From contig JAAFJG010000005.1 in the NCBI GenBank assembly GCA_013298075.1, positions 1 to 64,000 of the forward strand: 64,000 nt of DNA, read 5' to 3'. Below are positions 42,593 through 52,096 of the stretch, piece after piece. Positions within the stretch are counted from its first letter, which is position 1. Each line of letters begins with the position of its first letter. The DNA is from Cytophagales bacterium. GTDB taxonomy: Bacteria > Bacteroidota > Bacteroidia > Cytophagales > Microscillaceae. Below the pieces are notes generated by a model. It did no database searches, was not told the origin of the DNA, and saw only the letters and a list, made by a program, of their open reading frames with translations. A program made the translations under genes and the position numbers.

Positions 42593-44602
42593 ATGAAAAA
42601 AATAACATTGATATTTTTAATTTTAGCAAATTTTCATCTTTCAGCACAAAATTTAATTTTAGATAGTTTGTATCAAATCAATCAAAATAAAAAAATGAAT
42701 GATACGACTAAAATTTTGGTGTTGAATGAAATTGCGTTAGAACTTAGATATACTTTGCCCGATTCATCTTTGAGAATGGTCGAAAAAAACCTAAAAAATG
42801 CCACAAAAATGAATTTTATCAATGGAATCGCAGGAGCAGAATATATTTTAGGCATACACCAAACCACGCAATCTAATTATGCAGAGGCTATCAAAATATA
42901 TTTTAAATGTTTAGATACATTTGAAAAAACAAAAAATAACATACAAATTGCCAGAGTTATCAATAATATTGCTATTATTTACTATCGACAAAAAAAATAT
43001 GATAAAGCAGAAGCTTTTTTTAAAAAAGCATTAAAAATCAATCAAAAAATTAGTAATTACGATGAAATAGCGCGTTGTTATAATAATTTAGGAAGAATTT
43101 ATTTTTCTCAAAATAAAACTTTAATTGCTTTGACGTATGCCCAAAAAGTTTTGCAAGTAATAGAACTCAATAAAGTAAAAGGAGATTTGGCTATTTATTA
43201 TTGCAATGTAGCAGAATACTCTATGAAATTGGATAAAACAAAACAATCTTTGGAGTATGCAAAAAAAACACTCGATTTTGCTATGAATACAAAAAACCCA
43301 AGAATGATAGCCAGAGCATATATTATAGAAGCAGCCGTTTTTAATAAAGAAAATCAAATAGAAAAAGCAGCCATGCTGCTCGCAAAAGCAGAAGAAATTT
43401 TATTAAAATCAAAATATACAGAAGAAGAATTATTGTATTTAGAATATGCGTATCAAATCAACCAAAAACAAAAAAACTACGAAAAATCTTTGTTACTTTT
43501 TCAAAAATATATCAACTTGAAGGATAGTGTCGAAAGTACAAGAAATTATAAAGCAACTTTACAAAAAGATTATGAATATACCGAAAAAATAAACGAGCAA
43601 AATAGAGAAATTGAAAGAGAAAAGGAACTTTTGACAAGAGTCTTTTTGTATTCAGGATTGAGTATTTTGCTGATTTTATTGTTTTTTACGTTTAGAGCAT
43701 TTTATATGAAATCAAAAACATTGCGTATTATTTCTGAACAAAAAAATATTATTGAACTCAAAACTACAGAAATTACTACACAAAAATCGATTCTAGAACA
43801 AACCTATAAAGAACTAAAATCAACTTCTGATGAATTAGATAGGAGTTTAAATTATGCGTCCAAAGTTCAAAATTTAATTCTACCCACTTCGCAAGATTTA
43901 AAAGATTTTTTTGGTGATTTTTTTGTCATTTTTAAACCCAAAGATGTTGTTTCAGGTGATTTTTATTCTTTTACTCAAATAAATAACGAAAAAGGAATAT
44001 TTGTGATGGCAGATTGCACAGGGCATGGCGTTTCGGGAGCATTTATGACTATGTTGAGCAATGCGTTGTTACACGAAATTATCAAGGAAAGAATGATTAC
44101 TTCGCCCGCTTTGATTATCAAAGAATTACACGATAGTATTTTTCAGATTTTGAAACAACATAATGGCAATAATACAGATGGCATGGACGTTTCGATTTGT
44201 TTATTTGATAAAAATGAAATAGAAAATAAATTAGAAATTACATTTGCAGGCTCAAAATCTTCTATGTATTATATTGATAATCAATCTCTTACAAAAATAT
44301 CAGGCGATAAATCAAGAGTCGGCGGCAAAGAATATAAAAATTTTGAAATCAATAATCAATATTTTGTACTACCTCTCAAAACTACACAATTCTATTTTAT
44401 TACTGATGGTTTTTATGACCAAAATAATGGTTTAAGAAAAAAATTTGGTCTATATACTTTACAAAATATGCTCGTAGAAAATAGCCATTTTTCGTTAGAT
44501 ATTCAAAAACAAAATATTTTACAAGCCCTCGAAACACATCAAGGAAACGAAATGCAAAGAGATGATATTTCTTTGATTGGTTTAAATTTTGGAAAAAAAT
44601 AA
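42593..44602 (+). CDS. TPR-SpoIIE (PP2C-type) phosphatase
   Basis: 669 residues. A signal peptide (to SAQ, residue 19) precedes TPR repeats to about 340 (ARCYNNLGRIYFSQNKTLIALTYAQKVL). A membrane helix near 350-372 and a coiled coil (IIELKTTEITTQKSILEQTYKELKSTSDELD) lead to a C-terminal SpoIIE phosphatase domain (about 445-669). The metal-binding aspartates are visible in VSGDFYSF, VMADCTGHGVSGAFM, TDGMDVSICL, ITDGFYDQ and QRDDISLIGL. It senses something in the periplasm through the TPRs and dephosphorylates a cytoplasmic Ser/Thr target, probably an anti-sigma-antagonist-type protein. Such fusions are common in Cytophagales. Confidence 0.9.
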   Translation: MKKITLIFLILANFHLSAQNLILDSLYQINQNKKMNDTTKILVLNEIALELRYTLPDSSLRMVEKNLKNATKMNFINGIAGAEYILGIHQTTQSNYAEAIKIYFKCLDTFEKTKNNIQIARVINNIAIIYYRQKKYDKAEAFFKKALKINQKISNYDEIARCYNNLGRIYFSQNKTLIALTYAQKVLQVIELNKVKGDLAIYYCNVAEYSMKLDKTKQSLEYAKKTLDFAMNTKNPRMIARAYIIEAAVFNKENQIEKAAMLLAKAEEILLKSKYTEEELLYLEYAYQINQKQKNYEKSLLLFQKYINLKDSVESTRNYKATLQKDYEYTEKINEQNREIEREKELLTRVFLYSGLSILLILLFFTFRAFYMKSKTLRIISEQKNIIELKTTEITTQKSILEQTYKELKSTSDELDRSLNYASKVQNLILPTSQDLKDFFGDFFVIFKPKDVVSGDFYSFTQINNEKGIFVMADCTGHGVSGAFMTMLSNALLHEIIKERMITSPALIIKELHDSIFQILKQHNGNNTDGMDVSICLFDKNEIENKLEITFAGSKSSMYYIDNQSLTKISGDKSRVGGKEYKNFEINNQYFVLPLKTTQFYFITDGFYDQNNGLRKKFGLYTLQNMLVENSHFSLDIQKQNILQALETHQGNEMQRDDISLIGLNFGKK

Positions 44603-44719
44603 TCATTTTTAAAGCCCATTTAAAATCCTTTTCTTACTTTTTTACTTATTTTCAATCTATTTTTATCGAAAAAATCAATTTTATTAAAACGATATATTGC
44701 ATAAAACAAATATTTTAGT

Positions 44720-44727
44720 TATGTTTG
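44720..44727 (+). promoter_or_regulatory. -7 promoter box TATGTTTG, distant from its gene
   Basis: A good consensus, but 203 bases before the next ATG (44931). A dispersed repeat (44804-44856) lies between them and may have lengthened the leader. Confidence 0.4.
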
Positions 44728-44803
44728 CAACGTATTTTTAATAAATTTTTTAAAATGGGAATTAAAAATTGATAAAAAACACTAACATTTCAAAAAAAAG
44801 AAA

Positions 44804-44856
44804 AAAAATCGTTTTAATCCGCTAAATCCGCGTTATCTGCGTGCTAAAATCTTTGT
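44804..44856 (-). repeat. dispersed CGGATTTAGCGGATT repeat, copy 2
   Basis: TTTTAATCCGCTAAATCCGC continuing GTTATCTGCGTGCTAAAATC is the inverted match to 20055-20110. It sits within the 328-base gap 44603-44930, in the leader of the following gene. Confidence 0.6.
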
Positions 44857-44930
44857 CATTTTAAAAATCATAATAAATAAAAAATTAAAATAAAATCTAT
44901 TTTTTCCAACACAATTTTTAATTTAATAGA

Positions 44931-46976
44931 ATGTTATCGCCTAAAAATAATATCAGTATTTTCATTTATGTCAATCTTTTGAGTTGGTTATTATTACTGA
45001 TTATCAGGATGATTGTGCTATTTGGATTTCATTCGGATTCTGCTTTTGATACTTATTTTTATTTAAAAGGTTTGATTTTAAATTTATATTTGTTGTCTGT
45101 ATTTTTTTATTTTAATAACAAAATAGAAAAAAATGTGGAGATGACTTTTATTGATATTCTCATAAATTTATTTTTCAGAGGATTGATTACCGTAACATTA
45201 TCATTGATTATTCAACTGATTCTAACCTTTATTCAGGCTCCCCCGATTAGCGAAACACGTGCTTCTATTATCAATATTTTGTATCATATTGATATTATTT
45301 TGGTAACAATTTATTTGACGCAATTATTTTTTTATTGGAAAAGGCTCGTATTATATCAACAAACAAAAATTTTACAAAATACTTGGAATACTTTCGAATA
45401 TCTTTTATTGATAAGTTTACTATTTAATTTTTTTGAGTTTGATTTAACACATTATCCTTTTACGATTGCTTTAGGTGGTTTGATTGCGATTGGTTTTTAT
45501 TTATCTTTGCATTTGAAATGGGTTGCGTACTTGAATGCACGTGAAAAATGGCAAAGTATCGTTTTATTGTTGTTTATTGCATCTTTTTCTTATTATTTTT
45601 TTTATAGCGTTATTAGTCATTCTGATATTCCTTATTTCACAACCGATTTGATGCACAGCGTTTTTGTGTTAGGAATATTTATTTTTGTATTGTTTTATAG
45701 TATTTTTTCTTTGTTAGTAATTTTATTTAATCTTCCAACGAGTTCAGTTTTTGAACAAAAATTAGAAGAAGTAATCGGTTTTCAAAGATTGGCACAAGCC
45801 TTCGAAAGCGAAGAAAATGTATATGAAATATTATTAGATACCGCCATTGAGTCTGTAGATACAGATACAGCTTGGTTAGAAATCAAACATGAATCAAAAG
45901 AATCTTATACCGTAGAACGAAATTTAGATAAAAATATAGTAGGCGAAATGCAAAAAATATTAGAAAGTCGCCGTTTGCATCGATTGGTAGAAACTACATT
46001 TGCTAAACCAAATTCACAAACCAATCAAGATGAATTATCTATTTTTGGTTTCGAGTCGATTTTAATTGTACCTTTGATAAGCAACGAAAGGTCATTAGGA
46101 AAATTGGTTTTATTAAAATCACAAAAGGAATATTTTGATGAAGAAAAAAGGCAACTTATTCATACATTTGCCCAACAAGCGTCTGTGGCGATTGATAATT
46201 TTAGATTATTTACCAAAACGTTAGAGGCAGAAAGATATAAAGAAGACTTAAAAATCGCCCAAAGAGTGCAAGAAAGTTTGTTACCAACTGATTTTTTATT
46301 GTCAGAAAAATATGATATTAGTGGATTTTCTCAACCTGCCTACGAAGTAGGAGGCGATTATTATGATGTTCATTTTTTTGATAAAAAAATCATTTTAATT
46401 ATTGGTGATGTATCTGGAAAAGGTACTACTGCGGCTTTTCACATGGCACAAATGAAAGGTATTTTTCAAACCTTAGCACAAATCAATGATTTAACTGCCG
46501 AAGATTTTTTAAAATATGCCAATAATGCGTTGAGTAATTGTTTGGCTAAAAACACTTTTATTACCGCCACTTTGGTGATGATTGATACAGAAGGGCATCA
46601 AATTGAAGTCGTCAGAGCGGGACATTGCCCTGCTTTATATTATGCTCAATCAGTCGGAAAATGTGTTTATTTAAAAGCAGGCGGAATTGGTTTGGGAATT
46701 ATTAGAAGTCAAAAATATGAAAATTATATCCAAAAAGAAAAATTTATTTATGGCATTGGGCATTTGTTAGTGCTTTATACTGATGGTTTGGTCGAGGCAA
46801 GAAATATGAATGGTGAAGAATTTGGAGAAGAAAGATTAGAAAACATAATCGAAACCAATCAACATAAATCTCCTGCGGATATTAACAAAAAAATAAAAGA
46901 AGAAGTAGCAAAATTTAGGCATGAAACTCCTATTTTTGATGATTATACGGCTTTAATTATTAGAAGAAATCAGTAG
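44931..46976 (+). CDS. membrane-bound GAF-SpoIIE phosphatase
   Basis: 681 residues. The N-terminal 265 residues contain about seven to eight membrane helices (VNLLSWLLLLIIRMIVLF ... GIFIFVLFYSIFSLLVILF). A GAF-like domain (about 280-425; LAQAFESEENVYEILLDTAIESVDTDTAWLEI, FESILIVPLISNERSLGKLVLL) precedes the RsbU-type SpoIIE domain (about 435-680). The latter has KIAQRVQESLLP, VGGDYYDV, IGDVSGKGTTAAFHMAQMKG, YTDGLVEARN and FDDYTALIIRR, with metal-binding aspartates intact. It should act as a signalling phosphatase regulated by the membrane domain and a small-ligand GAF. It follows another SpoIIE gene, so they may act in one partner-switching pathway. Confidence 0.92.
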   Translation: MLSPKNNISIFIYVNLLSWLLLLIIRMIVLFGFHSDSAFDTYFYLKGLILNLYLLSVFFYFNNKIEKNVEMTFIDILINLFFRGLITVTLSLIIQLILTFIQAPPISETRASIINILYHIDIILVTIYLTQLFFYWKRLVLYQQTKILQNTWNTFEYLLLISLLFNFFEFDLTHYPFTIALGGLIAIGFYLSLHLKWVAYLNAREKWQSIVLLLFIASFSYYFFYSVISHSDIPYFTTDLMHSVFVLGIFIFVLFYSIFSLLVILFNLPTSSVFEQKLEEVIGFQRLAQAFESEENVYEILLDTAIESVDTDTAWLEIKHESKESYTVERNLDKNIVGEMQKILESRRLHRLVETTFAKPNSQTNQDELSIFGFESILIVPLISNERSLGKLVLLKSQKEYFDEEKRQLIHTFAQQASVAIDNFRLFTKTLEAERYKEDLKIAQRVQESLLPTDFLLSEKYDISGFSQPAYEVGGDYYDVHFFDKKIILIIGDVSGKGTTAAFHMAQMKGIFQTLAQINDLTAEDFLKYANNALSNCLAKNTFITATLVMIDTEGHQIEVVRAGHCPALYYAQSVGKCVYLKAGGIGLGIIRSQKYENYIQKEKFIYGIGHLLVLYTDGLVEARNMNGEEFGEERLENIIETNQHKSPADINKKIKEEVAKFRHETPIFDDYTALIIRRNQ

Positions 46977-47340
46977 TTTTTTTGAAAAATATTTTTTTTT
47001 AGTCTATTTCTAATAATTTTATTTTCAAATCTCGTACCCAATTATCATTGTTGGGTTGTATCCAAATAACGTTAAAATTATATTTTTGACATTATATTTT
47101 TCAGATTCTATTTTTACGTACTCTACTCTACCATTTTTTTCAATGATAGTTTCAAGATAAAATCAAATCCGTGTTAATTTATCTAATCTATATCATTTGT
47201 GTTCCATTTTTAGAATACAGATGCTATGGATTGAACAAATAAAACACATATTTTTTAAATAAAAATTTTTAGTAGGTAGAGTAAATTACACCAACAAATT
47301 TTTTGACAATTTCTAATTTTTAGACTAAATAATATCAGTT

Positions 47341-47396
47341 TGATAGCGACTTTTTAAATTTGTAAATAATTATTTATTTTATTATTCCTTCAAGGT
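47341..47396 (-). repeat. inverted copy of the composite AAAGTCGCTATCA repeat
   Basis: TGATAGCGACTTTTTAAATT continuing to ATTATTCCTTCAAGGT is the reverse complement of the 41216-41275 region with few differences. It ends in a half-site of the palindrome seen at 7984. Confidence 0.6.
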
Positions 47397-47477
47397 AGGC
47401 TGTTCAAGATATGCTAAAAATACATTCGTTTTTTCATCCAAAATTTGGTCTAAATTTACCAAAAAATAGTTCTTTTC

Positions 47478-47508
47478 TACTCGGTCTGTGTGACCCACAG
47501 ACCGAGTA
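47478..47508. repeat. GC-rich perfect hairpin
   Basis: TACTCGGTCTGTG (47478-47490) pairs perfectly with CACAGACCGAGTA (47496-47508) around a 5-base loop TGACC. It stands out from the AT-rich surroundings and is not followed by a T run, so it is more like a REP-type repeat than a terminator. Confidence 0.6.
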
Positions 47509-47537
47509 TTAAATTACTCCAGAAAAACAATCAACCT

Positions 47538-47588
47538 AAAAAAATAAATCCACAAATTTTGTTTTAATTTTTGTGGATTTATTTTTAT
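47538..47588. terminator. intrinsic terminator after the DUF5606 gene
   Basis: AAATAAATCCACAAA pairs with TTTGTGGATTTATTT, flanked by A and T runs, just beyond the stop at 47610 on the minus strand. Confidence 0.75.
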
Positions 47589-47609
47589 TTTTTAGAATAC
47601 GCAATTTTA

Positions 47610-48113
47610 TTAAACGCCTTTAGAGAAGTCTATTTCTACTTCTAATAATCTTGTTGTGCTTATTAATTTTGGCACTATTTCTTCTTCTTCTTCTTCTACT
47701 ACTACTACTTCGTTCAATTCTTCAAAAGTAGTTGGAGAGTATTTTATCAAAATATTATACCAGGTTAATAATTTTTTGACATCAGAAGGTCTTACTTTTT
47801 CTTTATCAAATTCAGGTAATATTTCTTCTAAAAAATTTAATAATACTTGATTGTCAGCCTTTGGCTCGATAGGCAAAACACCCTTAAATTTTTCGTTAAT
47901 TTTTTTTAATACATCTGCCAAAGGTATCGAACCATCTTTTGTGGTGGTATAAATAGAAACTTCGTGCAAAATAGAAACTTTATGAGAACTTGAAACGATT
48001 GTTTTTGATTTTTTATCATCAAGGGCTTCGATAATAACACCGCCTTTTGTAGGCTTGAAAATTAGGAACAAGCCCGGCTTGCCTGATACGGTAGCAATTT
48101 TGCTTAACTTCAT
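47610..48113 (-). CDS. DUF5606 family protein
   Basis: 167 residues matching a Bacteroidota-specific family: MKLSKIATVSGKPGLFLIFK, GGVIIEALDDKKSKTIVSSSHKVSILHEVSIYTTTKDGSIPLADVL. The N-terminal half forms a small beta-rich domain. A helical region (VRPSDVKKLLTWYNILIKYSPTTFEEL) and an acidic tail (VVVVEEEEEEIVPK) follow. No signal peptide, so cytosolic. Function unknown; the family is widely conserved in the phylum, suggesting a core role. Confidence 0.85.
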   Translation of the reverse strand: MKLSKIATVSGKPGLFLIFKPTKGGVIIEALDDKKSKTIVSSSHKVSILHEVSIYTTTKDGSIPLADVLKKINEKFKGVLPIEPKADNQVLLNFLEEILPEFDKEKVRPSDVKKLLTWYNILIKYSPTTFEELNEVVVVEEEEEEIVPKLISTTRLLEVEIDFSKGV

Positions 48114-48272
48114 ATTAAAATGTGTATCCTTTTCCCCAACGGATTTTTTTGTAAAAGATAAATTTATATTTTAATTTCTAATTTAGGGTGATTAGAACTA
48201 TATAAAAACTCTTTTTTTTTAATTTTATTATATATTTTATTAAATTTTATCTTAAAATATATAAATTCTGCT

Positions 48273-48280
48273 TACTTTTG
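48273..48280 (+). promoter_or_regulatory. -7 promoter box TACTTTTG for the histidine kinase
   Basis: A perfect TAnnTTTG 28 bases before the ATG at 48309. Confidence 0.5.
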
Positions 48281-48308
48281 CGTATTAAAGGGTAAATATT
48301 TTAATTTT

Positions 48309-50789
48309 ATGATTTTCTTTCTACCTAATTTTTTATTTTTTTTATATCAATACCTATCTAAAAATATTACTTTTTATGTTTTGATGAGTGTATTTTGTTT
48401 TGTGATACCTATTAATTTATCCGCACAAAATAATTTTAAAGAAATTCAAAGCCTTATTTTAAAACTGAATTATGAACAGAAAGAAGATTATCTGACAAAT
48501 ATTTCAGAGGATTCTATTCGTATATTATTAAAAAATATTGAACACCCAATCATACAAATTGATTTAAAAAATATATTGGCTCTAAAATTATTGCCTACAA
48601 AAATATCAGAGGCAGAAAAATTATTGTACGAAACAAAAAAAGAAAGTAAACAATATGAATATATTTTTGGGCAATATTGGAATGTAAGATTACAAAGTTG
48701 GGTACATCAACTCAAAGATGATTTTGAGAAAGCAAAATATTTGCTTTTAAAAGCCATAGCATATACACAAAAAATACAATACAAACACGGAGAAGCACTT
48801 TGCTATCGTTTTTTGGCAGAATTATCAGAAAAACAAAATTTTTATAAAAATGCCTTAGAAAACTATCAAAAAGCCATCGATATTCACGAAGAAACGAATA
48901 ATATCAAAGGAATTACATCAGATTATTGGAGAGTTTCTATTTTTTATGATAAATTAGGTAACTATGAATTTGCCATAGAAGCAAACGAAAAAAGCCTTGA
49001 ACAAGCCAAAAAATTAAATCAAATCGAATGGATTATTAGAAATTATAATCGAATGGCATTGAGTTATCAAAAACAAGGAAATTTTCAAAAAGCACTCGAA
49101 TACCTGAATAAAGGCTATGAATTATATACACAAAAAATTAATGAAAATTTAAAAGCAAAAGTAGATTTTGCGACTAATTTACACGCCTTAGCCAAAACTT
49201 ATGCAAGTATGAGTAAAGGTGAAAAGGATACAACTAATAATAAAAAAGCATTTCAATTTTTTAATCAAAGTATTGATTTTCAACAAAAATATTTCAAAAG
49301 AACCGTCCCCGAAACTTATATCGAAAAAGGAATTTTATGTAATAAACTCAATCAAATAAAAGATGCACTGGGTAATTTTGAGAAAGCAGAAAAATACGCA
49401 CTCATCGAGAACAATAACAACAAATATATAACAAGTATGCTCAAAATGGCTGAAATGTTATTAAAATTAAATAGTATTTCTAATGCTCTAGCAAAAACAA
49501 AATTGGCTTATCAAATGGCTCACGAAAAAAAATTATTGCCCGAAAAAGCAGCTGCTCTATTATTATTGAGTGATATTTATACCAAACAAGGCAATATAAA
49601 AGATGCTTTTATTTCTCAAAAACAATATCAAAATACAATCGATACATTAACAATAAGAGAAAATAGAGATAAAAGTTATCAAATTTATCAACAAAAACTA
49701 TGGCAAGACCAAAGAAATGAAGTCTTAATCAAAAAAGAACAAAATAGATTGCAACAAAAAAACGAAATTGAAAACACAAAATTAGTTAGAAATACATTTG
49801 TGATTAGTTTGGCGTTTGCTTTATTGGGAATTTTGATTATTGGACTGATGTATCGAAAACAAAAAAGGTATAACCAAGAATTAACTAAAAAAACGATTGA
49901 AACCGAAAAACAAAGAAAAGAACTCCAAAAAAGAAGTGATATTTTAGAAAAAGCATACATAAAACTAAGAGAAGCAAATCAATATCAGGAAAATTTGATG
50001 ACCGAAATTAGTTCGCAAAAAGATGAAATTAATCAAATCAATAAAAATTTAGAAACAAAAATCGTAGAAAGAACACAAACTCTTTCTCATTCACTGTTGG
50101 AAACAGCCCGATTAAACGATGAATTAGACGCTTTTTTGTATCACGCCTCACACGATTTACGTCGCCCGATTACTACTTTATTTGGTTTGTATGAATTAGC
50201 AAAAATGACTTTGGAAGAATCTAAAAAAAGCCTCGAAATATTTGATTTGGTCAAACAAACTGCTTTTAATATGGATAAAATGCTCACAAAATTGATTATG
50301 ATTCATGAAATAAACAATGTTAAAAAAGAAAAAACAAAAAAAGAAGAAATAAAATTTGGAGAAATTATCCAAAATATGCAAAAAATATATACCAATCAAA
50401 TTAACGAAAAAAATATGACATGGAAAATCAAAATAGAAAACAATTTGAATTTTTTGAGCGATAAAAATTTAATTGAATTTATCATTCAAAATCTAATTGA
50501 AAATGCTGTTATTTTTTCACAAGGCGAAAAACCTTTTCTTCGTATCAAAATAAATAAACAAGATAATTTTTTACGATTTAGCATTGAAGACAATGGACAA
50601 GGCATAGATACTGATATTCAAAACCGTATTTTTGAGATGTATTTTAGAGGAAGTGAACAATCGCAAGGCAACGGATTAGGCTTATATGTGGTACATAGAG
50701 CCGTTCATCATCTCAAAGGTCGTTTAGAATTTAATAGTGAAATAGCCAGAGGAAGTACTTTTGAAATATATTTACCTTTTGAAAATTAA
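48309..50789 (+). CDS. TPR-containing sensor histidine kinase
   Basis: 826 residues. An N-terminal hydrophobic region with cleavage likely after LSAQ (about 40) leads to TPR repeats (about 95-440; YKNALENYQKAIDIHEETNNIKGI). A membrane helix (FVISLAFALLGILIIGLMY, near 500) and a long coiled coil follow. The kinase core shows the H box FLYHASHDLRRPITTLFG (His near 618), N box NLIENAVIFS, G1 EDNGQGID, F box EMYFRGSEQ and G2 GNGLGLYVVHRAV. It autophosphorylates in response to a periplasmic cue. No response regulator is adjacent, so its partner is elsewhere. Confidence 0.92.
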   Translation: MIFFLPNFLFFLYQYLSKNITFYVLMSVFCFVIPINLSAQNNFKEIQSLILKLNYEQKEDYLTNISEDSIRILLKNIEHPIIQIDLKNILALKLLPTKISEAEKLLYETKKESKQYEYIFGQYWNVRLQSWVHQLKDDFEKAKYLLLKAIAYTQKIQYKHGEALCYRFLAELSEKQNFYKNALENYQKAIDIHEETNNIKGITSDYWRVSIFYDKLGNYEFAIEANEKSLEQAKKLNQIEWIIRNYNRMALSYQKQGNFQKALEYLNKGYELYTQKINENLKAKVDFATNLHALAKTYASMSKGEKDTTNNKKAFQFFNQSIDFQQKYFKRTVPETYIEKGILCNKLNQIKDALGNFEKAEKYALIENNNNKYITSMLKMAEMLLKLNSISNALAKTKLAYQMAHEKKLLPEKAAALLLLSDIYTKQGNIKDAFISQKQYQNTIDTLTIRENRDKSYQIYQQKLWQDQRNEVLIKKEQNRLQQKNEIENTKLVRNTFVISLAFALLGILIIGLMYRKQKRYNQELTKKTIETEKQRKELQKRSDILEKAYIKLREANQYQENLMTEISSQKDEINQINKNLETKIVERTQTLSHSLLETARLNDELDAFLYHASHDLRRPITTLFGLYELAKMTLEESKKSLEIFDLVKQTAFNMDKMLTKLIMIHEINNVKKEKTKKEEIKFGEIIQNMQKIYTNQINEKNMTWKIKIENNLNFLSDKNLIEFIIQNLIENAVIFSQGEKPFLRIKINKQDNFLRFSIEDNGQGIDTDIQNRIFEMYFRGSEQSQGNGLGLYVVHRAVHHLKGRLEFNSEIARGSTFEIYLPFEN

Positions 50790-50852
50790 AAATATTGTCT
50801 TATATTTTGTAAAAAAATAATACTTTTTGAGCAATAAATGTAAAAAAAATCA

Positions 50853-50860
50853 TACCTTTG
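50853..50860 (+). promoter_or_regulatory. -7 promoter box TACCTTTG
   Basis: A perfect consensus 57 bases before the ATG at 50918. Confidence 0.45.
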
Positions 50861-50917
50861 CAATGAATTTAATATGTGTTAGTTTATCATCAATAAAAAA
50901 TCTATTTTAATAAAAAT

Positions 50918-52033
50918 ATGAAAAAAATAGTTACTTTTCTACTTTATTTTTCTCTTTCTTTTTACGCATTACACGCACAAGAAGATAGTTTGAAACAACA
51001 AAAAGAAATCAATACAATAGTCGAAATTTTGTCTGCTGTCAAAGTTCAAGACTCTGATTATCAAGATATTGCCACACAAACAAAATCACATTACACTGAA
51101 TTTAATACTGCTTGGGAAAAATTAGAAGAACAAAAACTAAGCAAAATGAGAATTTGGAGAAATACAGAATTAGAAAAAATAAATTTATCTACTCAAAATT
51201 TGTTCTATCCTTTTAGCGGTCCAGATTTTTTAAATGCTTATTTATTGTATCCTGATTGTGATAATTATTTGATGTTTGGATTAGAAAAAATTGGAGAATT
51301 ACCAAAATTAAGCGAAATGAAAGGCGTTTTCTTAACCAATTATCTCAAAAATGTTCGAGGAGCAATGAGTGAAATTATGTCAAGAAATTATTTTATTACC
51401 AAAAATATGATGACGCAAGTAAGTTATCAACTCAAAGGAGTTTTACCTATTTTGAGTATTTTTATAAAACGTTTTGATAACGATATTTTGAGTATTAAAA
51501 AAGTGTATATCGAAAAAAGTGGTAAACCAACGCTTACCTCATTAAGTTATCAAAGTAAATTTAATTTGATAACAGGTTTGCAAATTGTTTTTAAAAATAA
51601 ACAAAAAAATAAAATTCAAACCATTTATTATTTTAGTACAGATGTGCAGGATAATGCAATCACAAATAAAGTTGAATTACTTAAATTTATTAAATCTTTT
51701 CCCGAAAAATCTACTTTTATTAAATCTGCTTCATATTTATTACACGGTGAAAATTTTAGCGTGATGCGAAATTTTATTTTGAGTGATACAAAATCGGTGG
51801 TGCAAGACGACACAGGTATTCCCTATAAATTTTATAATAAACAAAATTGGTATGTGCAGTTATTTGGAAAATATGCTCGCCCCGTCAAAGATTTTAATTA
51901 TGGATATCAAACCGATTTAGCCAATAGATTTGAGGTAGATAAAACCATCAAACCTATTAATTTTACTTTTGGGTATCATTGGTGGACTGACAAATCAAGT
52001 ATTTTGAAATGCACAAGACCAGAAAAAAAATAA
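50918..52033 (+). CDS. secreted protein of unknown function
   Basis: 371 residues with signal peptide MKKIVTFLLYFSLSFYALHAQ. The rest is mixed alpha/beta (EKLEEQKLSKMRIWRNTELEKINLSTQNLFYPFSGPDFLNAYLLYPDCDNYLMFGLEKIGELP). The FYPFSGPDFLNAYLLYP stretch is distinctive, and I recall similar stretches in uncharacterised Bacteroidota proteins, but I cannot name a domain. It has its own promoter. Five ATCT repeats lie just after the stop. Confidence 0.65.
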   Translation: MKKIVTFLLYFSLSFYALHAQEDSLKQQKEINTIVEILSAVKVQDSDYQDIATQTKSHYTEFNTAWEKLEEQKLSKMRIWRNTELEKINLSTQNLFYPFSGPDFLNAYLLYPDCDNYLMFGLEKIGELPKLSEMKGVFLTNYLKNVRGAMSEIMSRNYFITKNMMTQVSYQLKGVLPILSIFIKRFDNDILSIKKVYIEKSGKPTLTSLSYQSKFNLITGLQIVFKNKQKNKIQTIYYFSTDVQDNAITNKVELLKFIKSFPEKSTFIKSASYLLHGENFSVMRNFILSDTKSVVQDDTGIPYKFYNKQNWYVQLFGKYARPVKDFNYGYQTDLANRFEVDKTIKPINFTFGYHWWTDKSSILKCTRPEKK

Positions 52034-52036
52034 AGA

Positions 52037-52058
52037 ATCTATCTATCTATCTATCTAT
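52037..52058 (+). repeat. ATCT tetranucleotide tandem repeat
   Basis: Five consecutive ATCT units starting three bases after the preceding stop codon. Outside any reading frame I accept. Confidence 0.8.
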
Positions 52059-52096
52059 TTATTAGTCCAAAGTTTAATTAAGATTCTATTTTAATA

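Larger units (their letters stand above)
46977..47609. other. 633-base intergenic region with repeats
   Basis: No convincing gene. On the minus strand near 46998-47075 a short frame reads NVIWIQPNNDNWVRDLKIKL and stops, and may be the end of a lost gene. A loose relative of the CGGATTTAGCGG repeat lies near 47165-47210, the composite repeat at 47341-47396, a GC-rich hairpin at 47478-47508 and a terminator at 47538-47588. Confidence 0.5.

Noticed and set aside
46992-47080. Minus-strand frame NVIWIQPNNDNWVRDLKIKLLEID as a gene
   Set aside because: It is interrupted upstream by a stop and is only about 25 codons; at most the relic of a lost gene.
52037-52058. ATCT repeats as a phase-variation switch
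   Set aside because: They lie just after a stop codon and in no promoter I can place, so slippage would have no evident effect.
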